Shown: one piece after another, positions 48,552 to 56,230 of the stretch
Layout of the letters: each line of letters begins with the position of its first letter
How positions within the stretch are numbered: position 1 is the stretch's first letter
From: Prado023 sp963777855
GTDB taxonomy: Bacteria > Actinomycetota > Actinomycetes > S36-B12 > CAIYMF01
NCBI GenBank assembly: GCA_963777855.1
Contig: CAVZRW010000002.1
Location: 1 to 64,000, forward strand
DNA: 64,000 nt
Direction: 5' to 3'
Notes under the pieces: model-generated
Databases searched by the model: none
What the model was told of the DNA's origin: nothing
The model's input: only the letters and a program-made list of their open reading frames with translations
Made by a program: the position numbers and the translations under genes

Positions 48552-50357
48552 ATGGGCACGGAGACCGACGGTGCACGCGACCCGCTGGCACCGCTGCCCG
48601 TGTCGGCGGCCTACGCCGAGGGCCCGGTCTTCCGAACCCGCGGGCGCACCACCGGGTCCGCGCGCCTGGTCCCGCTGACCAACCAGGTCCGCGGGTACAC
48701 GCGCGCCCGGTTCCGGGTCGACGCGGTGGCCGGCCTGACCGTCGCCGCGCTCACGCTGCCCTCCTCCATGGCCTACGCCGACGTGGCCGGAGTGCCGGTC
48801 ACCACCGGGCTGTACACGCTGATCCTCCCGGTGCTGATCTATGCGTTCCTGTCCTCCACCCCGCGCACCGTGGTCGGCCCCGAGGGGACCGTGGCGCTGG
48901 TCACCGGCACCGCAGTGGCGCCCCTGGCCCACGGCGACCCCGCCACCTGGGTGGCCCTGGTCTCGATGCTGGCGGTGATGACGGGGCTGGTGTTCCTGCT
49001 GGCCCGGATGGCCCGGATCGGCTGGATGGCCGAGTACCTGTCGCAGGCCGTGCTCGTCGGCTACATCGCGGGCGTGGCGATCGTGCTGATCATCGGCCAG
49101 ATCGGCAAGCTGACCGGCATCCCTTCCGCGGACGGGAACTCGCTGCGCGAGCTCTGGGGGTACCTGACCAACACGGGTGCCGCCAACCGCACCACCGTCG
49201 CCCTGGGCCTGGCCGCGATGGTCGTGCTCGTGGTGATGCGTCGCCTGCTGCCCACCTGGCCCTCGGCGCTGATCGTGGTCGTGCTGGGGATCCTGGTGGC
49301 GTGGGCCGGGGACCTGGCCGCCCGGGGCGTGGCCCTGGTCGGCGCCGTGCCCGCCGGCCTGCCGCCGTTGGAGGTCCCGGCGGTGGGACTGGCCGACGTG
49401 CAGGCCCTGGTGGTGCCGGCCATCGGCATCTTCCTGGTCAGCTTCTCGGATGCGATCCTCATCTCCCGGGCGATCGCGGCGAAGAACCGCGAGACCGTCG
49501 ACGCCGACCAGGAGCTGCTGGCCTTCGGGTTCTCGAACGTCGCCGCCGGGCTGACCGCCGGGATGCCCATCGGGGCCAGCGGCTCGCGGACGGCCGTCAA
49601 CGACTCCATGCGGGTCACCAGCCAGGTCGGCGGGCTGGTCAACGCCGTCACGGTGGCGCTGATCCTGCTGTTCCTCACCGGACCGATCCAGTACCTGCCG
49701 ACCTGCGTGCTGGCCGCGATCATCATCGTCGCCTCGGTGGGGATCATCGAGGCCAGCGCCTGGGTCACCCTGCGCCGCAGCAGCCGCGCCGAGGTCCTCA
49801 TCGCGCTGGTGACCATGCTGCTCGTGCTGACCACGGGCGTGCTGCAGGCCCTGCTGGTGGCGGTCTTCCTGTCGATGGCCGACGTGGTGCGCCGCGTCGC
49901 CCACCCGCACGACGCGGTGCAGGGCTACGTGCCGAGCATCGACCGCTTCGGCAACATCGAGACCCATCCCGACGCCGAGGTGGTGCCCGGCATCGTGGTC
50001 TACCGCCTCGACGACCGGATCCTGTTCGCCAACTGCCAGCGGGTGAACTCGCGGATCCGCGCTGCGGTGCGCGCCGCACCCCAGCCGGTGCACTGGCTGG
50101 TGTTCGACGTGGCGGGGGTCCCGGACACCGACTCCGCGGCGCAGGCGGCCCTGCTCGAGCTCAAGCACTGGCTCGACGAGCGCAGCATCGGGCTGGTCTT
50201 CGCCACCATGCGCGAGTCCCTGTACCTCGACCTCAAGGAGGCGGGGGTGACCCACCGCCTCGGTGACGGGGTGCTGTTCGAGACTGTCGAGGCCGCCGTG
50301 GCCACGTGCGCGGCGCGGATGAGGCCCGACGACGGGCCCCGGTTGGCAGCGCAGTAG
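48552..50357 (+). CDS. SulP family anion transporter with STAS domain
   Basis: A SulP/SLC26-type membrane transporter of about 601 aa, probably for sulfate, bicarbonate or another anion. About 12 membrane segments begin at LTVAALTLPSSMAYADVAGV, a family signature. The C-terminal STAS domain (about residues 470-590) includes PGIVVYRLDDRILFANCQRV and LVFDVAGVPDTDSAAQAALL. The ATG at 48552 has a GAGAGGCGGG site; a GTG at 48513 in frame is an alternative. It is divergent from pheS and convergent with the methyltransferase gene. Confidence 0.92.
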   Translation: MGTETDGARDPLAPLPVSAAYAEGPVFRTRGRTTGSARLVPLTNQVRGYTRARFRVDAVAGLTVAALTLPSSMAYADVAGVPVTTGLYTLILPVLIYAFLSSTPRTVVGPEGTVALVTGTAVAPLAHGDPATWVALVSMLAVMTGLVFLLARMARIGWMAEYLSQAVLVGYIAGVAIVLIIGQIGKLTGIPSADGNSLRELWGYLTNTGAANRTTVALGLAAMVVLVVMRRLLPTWPSALIVVVLGILVAWAGDLAARGVALVGAVPAGLPPLEVPAVGLADVQALVVPAIGIFLVSFSDAILISRAIAAKNRETVDADQELLAFGFSNVAAGLTAGMPIGASGSRTAVNDSMRVTSQVGGLVNAVTVALILLFLTGPIQYLPTCVLAAIIIVASVGIIEASAWVTLRRSSRAEVLIALVTMLLVLTTGVLQALLVAVFLSMADVVRRVAHPHDAVQGYVPSIDRFGNIETHPDAEVVPGIVVYRLDDRILFANCQRVNSRIRAAVRAAPQPVHWLVFDVAGVPDTDSAAQAALLELKHWLDERSIGLVFATMRESLYLDLKEAGVTHRLGDGVLFETVEAAVATCAARMRPDDGPRLAAQ

Positions 50358-50418
50358 CCCCCGGACGGGGGGTAACGGGGCTGCCCGCCCCGTGCGCAGA
50401 TTCGGCCGCGTGGTGGTC

Positions 50419-50444
50419 GGGATCGGCCACATCTGGCCGATCCC
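50419..50444. terminator. Hairpin between the SulP gene and the methyltransferase gene
   Basis: Perfect 11-bp arms GGGATCGGCCA (50419-50429) and TGGCCGATCCC (50434-50444) with a CATC loop, about 60 bp after the SulP stop. There is no U-run. It is a probable bidirectional transcript end for the two convergent genes. Confidence 0.65.
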
Positions 50445-50509
50445 GAACCAAGATCGGCCAGGCCCGGCCGCGGGGGTGGCGGGGGTGGGGTGGGGGGTGG
50501 GGTTTGGGC

Positions 50510-50612
50510 TGAGCCGCGGGCGTGGGCCGGTCGCGCGTGGGGCGAGTCGGGCGTGAGCCGGGTCGCGTGGGCGGGGTCGGGCGTGGCCGGGTCGGGCGTG
50601 GGCCGGGTCAGG
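50510..50612. repeat. Degenerate GGGCGTGGGCCGGGTC tandem repeats
   Basis: The 250-bp gap between the SulP stop (50357) and the methyltransferase stop (50608) is very G-rich on the plus strand. From about 50510 it contains at least six degenerate copies of a 14-17-bp unit, such as GGGCGTGGGCCGG, GGGCGTGAGCCGGGTC and GGGCGTGGCCGGGTC. There is no coding potential. Such runs are slippage-prone. Confidence 0.65.
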
Positions 50613-51471
50613 TGTTCGCGGGGGTGGGCTGGTGGACCCGGGCGTGTGCGTACAGGCACACCGCGGCGGCGGTGGCCAGGTTGAGGCTCTCGGCCGCGCC
50701 GAGGATCGGGATCCGCACGACGTGGTCCACGGCGGCGAGCACCTCCTCGGGCAGGCCGTGGGCCTCGTTGCCGACCACCCAGGCCACGGGCCCGTCGAGC
50801 AGGCCCTCGCGCTCGGCGGCGAACAGGTCGATGGAGTTGGTGGTGACATCGGCGGCCAACGCCAGGAAGCCCGCCGCCCGCACCTCGGCCACGGCCTGGT
50901 CGGTGGGACCGGCCGCCACCACGGGCAGGTGGAACAGGGAGCCGGCGGTGGCGCGCACGACCTTCGGGTTGGTCGGGTCGACCGAGCGCGGCGTCAGCGC
51001 CACCCCGAGCGCGCCCGCGGCGTCGGCCACCCGGATGAGCGCCCCGGCATTGCCCGGGTCGGCCATCTCGTGGGCGAGCACAAGCTGACCCGGACGGCTG
51101 TCCCCGCCCCGCGTGGCCAGCAGGTCCCCGAGGGTTCCCGGCGCCCACCGGCAGATGGCCACGATCCCCTGCGGGGACTGGGCCGAGACCAGCCCGGCGA
51201 ACCCAGTCGGGTCCACCAGGCGCACTGGGACGCCGGCGACGGCGGCCGCCTCGACCTCCGGAGTGCGCCGGGCCTCGGCTGCGGCGTCGAGGAGCACCTC
51301 GACCACCACGCCGGCGGCCAGCGCCTCCCGTACGGCCTGCGGTCCCTCGGCCAGGAACTGGCCGCGGGACCTGCGGAACTTGGCCACGGTCAGCGCCCGG
51401 GCGTCGCGCACCCGGGCCGACCCGGCGGCCAGCACATGCTCGGCGGCGGCGGGGTTCACGGGCCCAAGCAT
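50608..51471 (-). CDS. SpoU/TrmH family RNA 2'-O-methyltransferase
   Basis: 287 aa from the ATG at 51469-51471 (MLGPVNPAAAEHVLAAG); a start up to 63 bases further upstream is possible. N-terminal substrate-binding domain (FLAEGPQAVREALAAGVVVE) and the C-terminal SPOUT knot: motif 1 ADPGNAGALIRVADAAGA, motif 2 VAWVVGNEAHGLPEEV, motif 3 IPILGAAESLNLATAAAVCL. By position it matches the tsnR-like gene after rplT in M. tuberculosis (Rv1644). The target nucleotide is unknown. Confidence 0.93.
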   Translation of the reverse strand: MLGPVNPAAAEHVLAAGSARVRDARALTVAKFRRSRGQFLAEGPQAVREALAAGVVVEVLLDAAAEARRTPEVEAAAVAGVPVRLVDPTGFAGLVSAQSPQGIVAICRWAPGTLGDLLATRGGDSRPGQLVLAHEMADPGNAGALIRVADAAGALGVALTPRSVDPTNPKVVRATAGSLFHLPVVAAGPTDQAVAEVRAAGFLALAADVTTNSIDLFAAEREGLLDGPVAWVVGNEAHGLPEEVLAAVDHVVRIPILGAAESLNLATAAAVCLYAHARVHQPTPANT

Positions 51472-51520
51472 GGCAGGGACCCGACGCACGAGGGCCCCGC
51501 CGCTCCCGATGGGGAGGGCG

Positions 51521-51665
51521 GGGCCTGTGCTCACGAAGGCCCCGAGGGCCCTGTGCTTGCAGGCCCGGAGGGCCCTGTGCTCGCCATCGGCCGGAGGCCC
51601 CTGTGCTCGCCATCGGCCGGAAGGGCCCTGTGCTCGCGAGGGGCCCGGAGAGGCCCCGGCGTGCG
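51521..51665. repeat. Tandem repeats of about 27 bp between rplT and the methyltransferase gene
   Basis: Five copies of a unit around GGGCCCTGTGCTCGC recur at about 51522, 51549, 51573, 51600 and 51628, joined by GCCATCGGCCGGA or GAGGGGCCCGGA. Each unit contains a GGCC/GGCC inverted repeat able to form a small hairpin. They lie immediately after rplT (stop 51676, minus strand) and may attenuate transcription into the methyltransferase gene. Confidence 0.7.
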
Positions 51666-51675
51666 GGTCGTGCCC

Positions 51676-52050
51676 TCAGGCTGCGGGAGTGGAGGCCGGC
51701 AGCGCGGCGCGCGCGGTCTCGACCAGCGAGGCGAAGGCCGCCTCGTCGTTGACGGCCAGCTCGGCGAGCATGCGACGGTCGACCTCGACGCCGGCGGCCT
51801 TGAGGCCCTGGATGAACCGGTTGTAGGTCATGCCGTGCGCGCGGGAGGCCGCGTTGATCCGCTGGATCCACAGGCGGCGGAAGTCGCCCTTGCGGTCCTT
51901 GCGGTGGTCGTAGGCGTAGACGCCCGAGTGGGTGACCTGCTCCTTGGCCTTGCGGTAGAGCCGGGAGCGCTGCCCGCGGTAGCCGCTGGCCTTCTCCAGG
52001 ATCTCGCGACGCTTCTTATGGGCGTTGACCGCCCGCTTCACGCGTGCCAC
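51676..52050 (-). CDS. rplT: 50S ribosomal protein L20
   Basis: L20, a primary 23S-binding protein needed for 50S assembly (124 aa). The N-terminus ARVKRAVNAHKKRREILEKA and the segment RDRKGDFRRLWIQRINAA-type (here DRKGDFRRLWIQRINAASRA) are canonical. The C-terminal domain (KAAGVEVDRRMLAELAVND) is the part that binds operator RNA in other bacteria. It is the last gene of infC-rpmI-rplT. Confidence 0.97.
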   Translation of the reverse strand: MARVKRAVNAHKKRREILEKASGYRGQRSRLYRKAKEQVTHSGVYAYDHRKDRKGDFRRLWIQRINAASRAHGMTYNRFIQGLKAAGVEVDRRMLAELAVNDEAAFASLVETARAALPASTPAA

Positions 52051-52081
52051 GTGTTACTCCTTCGTGTTCAGATCTGGGAGG

Positions 52082-52279
52082 TCAGCGCATGCCGAGCAGG
52101 CGCTTGACGTTCTTGGTGTCGGCCGACGAGACAGGCGAGTCCTGCTGCAGCTTGCGCGAGCGCTTGCTGGTCTTGACCTCGAGGCGGTGGCGCTTGTTGA
52201 CCTGCTCGTGCATGAGCTTGCCCGAGCCGGTCATCTTGACCCGCTTCTTGGTGCCGCTGTGCGTCTTCATCTTCGGCAT
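52082..52279 (-). CDS. rpmI: 50S ribosomal protein L35
   Basis: L35 (65 aa), MPKMKTHSGTKKRVKMTGSG with the family RHRLEVKTSKRSRKL segment. The ATG at 52277-52279 follows GGAGAAGCAACG; the open frame runs upstream, but only this start gives the canonical N-terminus. It lies between infC and rplT in the universal order. Confidence 0.97.
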   Translation of the reverse strand: MPKMKTHSGTKKRVKMTGSGKLMHEQVNKRHRLEVKTSKRSRKLQQDSPVSSADTKNVKRLLGMR

Positions 52280-52370
52280 CGTTGCTTCTCCTTGGTTCAC
52301 CGCGGGCGGTCCCCCGCTGCGGGCTTGTCCGCGGTGGTCACCCACCGCGTGGTCTGGGTCAGGACCCGGC

Positions 52371-52955
52371 TCAGCCGGCGTCCTGGGCGGCGTCGTCGCC
52401 GGGCTGCTGTCGCGCTGCCTCGCGCTCCGCCCTGGCCTCGACCTTCCGCTTGGTCGGTGCGACCACCATGATCATGTTGCGACCGTCCTGCTTGGGGGCG
52501 CTCTCCACGGTGCCGTACTCGGTGATCTCCTCAGCGAGCTTCTGCAGCAGCCGGTACCCGAGCTCGGGCCGGGACTGCTCGCGGCCGCGGAACATGATGG
52601 TGATCTTGACCTTGTCGCCCTGCTTGAGGAACCGCACCACGTGACCCTTCTTGGTCTCGTAGTCGTGCGGATCGATCTTCGGGCGGAGCTTCATCTCCTT
52701 GATGACCGTGTTGACCTGCTTCTTGCGGTCCTCACGGGCCTTCACCGCCGACTCGTACTTGAACTTGCCGTAGTCCATGAGCTTGCACACGGGCGGCTTG
52801 CCGTCCGGGGCAACCTCGACCAGGTCGAGGTCGGCCTCCACGGCCAGGCGCAGGGCGTCCTCGATGCGGACGATCCCCACCTGCTCGCCGTTGGGGCCTA
52901 CGAGTCGTACTTCGGGAACGCGGATCCGATCGTTGATCCGGGGCTCGACGCTGAT
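52371..52955 (-). CDS. infC: Translation initiation factor IF-3, apparent AUC start
   Basis: IF3 (about 194 aa) binds 30S and discriminates against non-canonical start codons. The N-domain begins ISVEPRINDRIRVPEVRLVG and the C-domain contains KQVNTVIKEMKLRPKIDPHD. No ATG, GTG or TTG lies near this N-terminus. Instead an ATC at 52953-52955 follows AAGGAGG (52960-52966) by four bases. Non-canonical AUU/AUC starts with autoregulation by IF3 are known for infC elsewhere. The C-terminus has a charged, low-complexity tail (EAARQQPGDDAAQDAG). Confidence 0.92.
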   Translation of the reverse strand: MSVEPRINDRIRVPEVRLVGPNGEQVGIVRIEDALRLAVEADLDLVEVAPDGKPPVCKLMDYGKFKYESAVKAREDRKKQVNTVIKEMKLRPKIDPHDYETKKGHVVRFLKQGDKVKITIMFRGREQSRPELGYRLLQKLAEEITEYGTVESAPKQDGRNMIMVVAPTKRKVEARAEREAARQQPGDDAAQDAG

Positions 52956-53011
52956 GGCGCCTCCTTGGTCTGCGTGTGCCGGTGCTCGACCGCGGGGGCC
53001 CTTCATGGGAA

Positions 53012-53043
53012 GAGGCCTGCTCCCGGGCAGGTGAGCAGACCTC
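53012..53043 (-). promoter_or_regulatory. Hairpin in the infC 5' leader
   Basis: On the minus strand GAGGTCTGCTC (53033-53043) pairs with GAGCAGGCCTC (53012-53022), with one G-U pair and a 10-base loop. It is followed by TTCCC and lies 57 bases upstream of the infC start. A second stem, GCACTGG/CCAGTGC, lies further upstream at about 53065-53092. This looks like an attenuating or protein-binding leader for infC-rpmI-rplT. The remaining bases up to 53214 hold the divergent promoters and nothing else visible. Confidence 0.6.
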
Positions 53044-53214
53044 GAACGCCGGCACAGCACTGGCACCGCACGGCAACCAGTGCCGCGCGGATCGCTACCC
53101 GACTGCCCGGGGGCTGTACGGGTGGGAGTTCGAGACTCCACTTCATCCGCCAACTGCCCACCGGGCGCGTGCACCTGGTTTGGGCAGATCGGTCGTCCGT
53201 GACAGGGTATCAGG

Positions 53215-53577
53215 ATGAGCCCGGAACCCTCCAATCCCGAGACCCTCCCCGACGTGGAGCAGGCCCTGCGCGACATCGGGGAGGTGCCGGCGGTCGAGGT
53301 GATCACGACGGTGGCGCTGCACCTGATGAGCGCCGCCGCCGTGAAGTGCGGCCTCGGCGAGGAGGGTGCCGCCGGCCAGGACCTCGACGAGGCGCGCAAG
53401 CTGATCAACGCGCTCGCCGGCCTCGTCGTGACCTCCGCCCCCGACCTGGGGACCTTCCACGCCGGCCCCCTGCGCGATGGGTTGCGCTCGTTGCAGCTGG
53501 CGTTCCGGGAGGCCTCGGCCCATCCGGATGCCCCCGGCCAGGGACCCGGGGAGAAGCTGACCGGCCCGGTCAGCTGA
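53215..53577 (+). CDS. DUF1844 family protein
   Basis: A 120-aa protein of the DUF1844 family, commonly encoded beside infC in actinobacteria; function unknown. Helical core VEVITTVALHLMSAAAVKCG and DLDEARKLINALAGLVVTSA. Start ATG 53215, divergent from infC. The 150 bp after it, up to the SseB-family stop, show no other gene. Confidence 0.88.
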   Translation: MSPEPSNPETLPDVEQALRDIGEVPAVEVITTVALHLMSAAAVKCGLGEEGAAGQDLDEARKLINALAGLVVTSAPDLGTFHAGPLRDGLRSLQLAFREASAHPDAPGQGPGEKLTGPVS

Positions 53578-53724
53578 CCGTCGGGCGCTGCCCAGGCGCA
53601 TGGGGGCGCGCGCGGGTGCGGCCCCTGCCGACGCGAGGGTGAACACGCGTGACCCACGCCCACGTGGGGCGCGCGGGTGCCCGTTACGCCGGGGTGCACT
53701 GCCTGTACGTGATCGCGGCTGCGC

Positions 53725-54435
53725 CTAGGCCAGGCGGACCGCGAGGATCCCGTCGAAGACCGCGCGCAGCGCCGGTGAGTCCGACAGCCGCTGGGCCACG
53801 ACCTCCGCACGTCGGGCAGCCACGCCGCCGGGGAGCTCGTCGGTGAAGCGCAGCTCGACCAGCAGGTCGGCCACGTCCCCGGCAGGCGGGGCCGTCAGGC
53901 GGACCTGCACCTCGGCGAGGATCGGCCCCAGCTCGCCGACCACCGCAGTGCGCACGAGGGGGTCGAGCCAGGGGTCCGGCCACGGGTCACCGGTGGCCAG
54001 GCGGGCAAGGGCGGCCCCGGAGATCAGGGTCGCGGTGGGCGCGCCCGGATCCAGGGCCAACGACGAACCCCCCTGAGCCAGGACGGCGCCGGCCACGCGG
54101 GCGGCCGTCTCGGGCATCGGACGGGCCCGGGCGTTCCAGGCCAGCAGGCTGGTCATCCCCGTGAAGGCCAGTGACACCGAGCTCCCATCGGCCCGGCGCA
54201 CCGAGACCGCCGCGACCGCACGGTCAGCTCCGGCGCACGGGTCGGCGTCGTCGCCCGCGAGCAGGTCGCCGTCGACCTCCAGGAGCGGGACCAGCAGCCG
54301 CTGGCCGACAAGGGCGTTGACGACCTCGCGCGCAGTGGCCGCACCAGGCCTGTGGCGCTCGAGCACCTCGAGCACGGCGTGGGCCGCCGAACCGTCATCC
54401 CCGGCGAACCGCGCCGGTGCGCTCAGGTCTGCCAC
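53725..54435 (-). CDS. SseB family protein
   Basis: 236 aa with the SseB/ESX-associated-type fold (LLVPLLEVDGDLLAGDDADP, VSVRRADGSSVSLAFTGMTS, SLALDPGAPTATLISGAALA). These proteins are common near infC in actinobacteria and their role is unclear. The likely GTG start (54433-54435) lies inside the end of the accDA gene, overlapping its stop by 13 bp, so translation is probably coupled. Confidence 0.8.
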   Translation of the reverse strand: MADLSAPARFAGDDGSAAHAVLEVLERHRPGAATAREVVNALVGQRLLVPLLEVDGDLLAGDDADPCAGADRAVAAVSVRRADGSSVSLAFTGMTSLLAWNARARPMPETAARVAGAVLAQGGSSLALDPGAPTATLISGAALARLATGDPWPDPWLDPLVRTAVVGELGPILAEVQVRLTAPPAGDVADLLVELRFTDELPGGVAARRAEVVAQRLSDSPALRAVFDGILAVRLA

Positions 54436-56102
54436 GACAAGTACCTCTGCCTGCGGCGCCCCGGGTCGATGCCGGCGCGGACCTCGTCGATCATCTGGCC
54501 GACGAGCGTCGCCGCCACGGCCTCCCAGCCGGGGGTCTCGGTGACGATCCGGTCGATGAAGCCGACATCGGCCAGAGCGTGGACCCCGATGCGCTGGCTC
54601 CAGGCGATCTCGGCCGGGTCGTGGCTGCCGGCGTGGCGGATCGCGGCGGCCCCCTCCGGCGCCAGGGGCGAGACCCAGGCGTGCGACGCAGCCACGATCC
54701 GGTCGGTGCCGAGCAGCGCCAGCGCGGCCCCTCCCGTGCCCTCGCCGAGCAGCAGGGCCACGGTGGGCACCGGCGCGCGGACGAGGTCGAGCATCACGCG
54801 GGAGATCTGACCCGCGATCCCCGCCTCCTCGGCCGGCACCGACAGCTCCGCACCATTCGTGTCCACGAGGGTGACGATCGGCAGGCCCCACCGCGCCGCC
54901 AGGCCGATCCCCCGACGCAGGGTGCGCAGCGCCCCGACGTCGATCGGTGCCCCGCAGGTGCGGTCCACCGTGGCGGCGACCACGACCGGGGCATCACCCC
55001 AGCGGCCCACCCCGACGAGCGCACCGTTGGCGCCCTCCGCCTGCGTGGTCCCGGGCAGCACGACCAGGTCGGTCATGTGGGCCGCGACGAACGCGGCAGG
55101 ACCCGGGCGATCCGCGCGGCGCGTGTCTCGCACCATCGCCCACAGTGCGCCGGCGTCAGCGGGCCGATCCGCCGAGGTCTGCCCCTCGGCAGGCGCCTGC
55201 CTGGCCGGGTCCATGCGGGTGGGCGGGGCCGGGGCTCGGGGCGTGCGCCCGGGCGGGGCAGTGGCTGGCGCCGTGGCCACGGCGGGCGTCCTCGCAGGGG
55301 GGGTGGGCGAGGCCGAGCGCCCGCGCCCCCCCTCCTCGGCTGCTGGACCGCGCGCCGCGACGCCCTGCGCCCACAGGCCCAGCAGGGTCGACCAGGTGGC
55401 ACGCAGTGCCGGCCAGTCCAGCACCGCGTCGATGACGGCGTGATCCACCAGGTTCTGGGCACTCTGGACCCCGGCGGGGAGCTCGTGGCCGGTGATGGCC
55501 GCCACCGCCCGGGGGCCGAGGAACCCGACGAACGCCCCGGGCTCGGCTGACGTGAAGTCCCCTGCCGAGCCGATGGTGGCCAGCACGCCCCCTGTGGTCG
55601 GCCCGCACAGGTGGACCAGGTGGGGCAGTCCGGCAGCGCCGTGATCGGCCAGAGCCGCCGCGATGGCCACCATCTGGACGAAGGCGGGCGCACCCTCCTG
55701 CATCCTCGTCCCGCCCGACCTGGTCAGGGTCAGCAGGGGCAGCGACTCAGCGGTGGCACGCCTGATCGCGGACACGATCAGTGACGCCGCGTGTACCCCG
55801 ACAGAGCCCCCCAGGTACCCGAACTCCCAGGCCAGCACGGCGACACGCCGATGGGCGAGAAGGAATTCTCCGACCAGGACGGACTCCTCGGAACCGGACT
55901 CCGCAGCGGCCGTCAGACGCTCCGAACCATAGGCCGGCGATAGGGGTCCCATGACCGAAAGGGCCGATGGCGTGGGGAATTCCCATAGCACGAGGGTGTC
56001 CGGGTCGGCTACCTGTTCGGCCGCCGCACGGCCGGAAAGCCTACTCACCCGTCGACGGTACACTGTGCGAGATTTCCTGCTTCGGGCGGGTCCAACGCGC
56101 AT
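54423..56102 (-). CDS. Acetyl-CoA carboxylase carboxyltransferase, fused beta-alpha (AccD-AccA)
   Basis: One 559-aa chain with both halves of the carboxyltransferase that moves CO2 from carboxybiotin to acetyl-CoA. The AccD-like half (residues about 30-250) has GGSVGVHAASLIVSAIRRAT then LTRSGGTRMQEGAPAFVQM. A Pro/Ala/Arg-rich linker (about 255-320) follows. The AccA-like half has LPIVTLVDTNGAELSVPAEE and LLLGEGTGGAALALLGTDRI. The N-terminal zinc ribbon of E. coli AccD is absent. The ATG at 56100-56102 with GAGAGGCG was chosen over a GTG 30 bases upstream. Related propionyl-type carboxylases cannot be wholly excluded. Confidence 0.85.
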   Translation of the reverse strand: MRVGPARSRKSRTVYRRRVSRLSGRAAAEQVADPDTLVLWEFPTPSALSVMGPLSPAYGSERLTAAAESGSEESVLVGEFLLAHRRVAVLAWEFGYLGGSVGVHAASLIVSAIRRATAESLPLLTLTRSGGTRMQEGAPAFVQMVAIAAALADHGAAGLPHLVHLCGPTTGGVLATIGSAGDFTSAEPGAFVGFLGPRAVAAITGHELPAGVQSAQNLVDHAVIDAVLDWPALRATWSTLLGLWAQGVAARGPAAEEGGRGRSASPTPPARTPAVATAPATAPPGRTPRAPAPPTRMDPARQAPAEGQTSADRPADAGALWAMVRDTRRADRPGPAAFVAAHMTDLVVLPGTTQAEGANGALVGVGRWGDAPVVVAATVDRTCGAPIDVGALRTLRRGIGLAARWGLPIVTLVDTNGAELSVPAEEAGIAGQISRVMLDLVRAPVPTVALLLGEGTGGAALALLGTDRIVAASHAWVSPLAPEGAAAIRHAGSHDPAEIAWSQRIGVHALADVGFIDRIVTETPGWEAVAATLVGQMIDEVRAGIDPGRRRQRYLSWQT

Positions 56103-56230
56103 CACTGCGCCTCTCGGGTGAATCGTTATCACTCGAACGGCCGAATTTCATCACCGTGTGAGTGTCGTGGATTCATGCGGAGGGTGGTTCGGTCCGACAT
56201 GGGGCGTGGATAACCCAAGGAGGACTGGCC

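Noticed and set aside
51521..51665. Possible CRISPR array
   Set aside because: The sequences between repeats are themselves repeated and only 10-13 bp long, and there are no cas genes.
50000..51871. Minus-strand Pro/Ala/His/Arg-rich frame of 623 codons
   Set aside because: It runs through the end of the SulP gene, the G-rich repeats, the methyltransferase gene and rplT in wrong frames.
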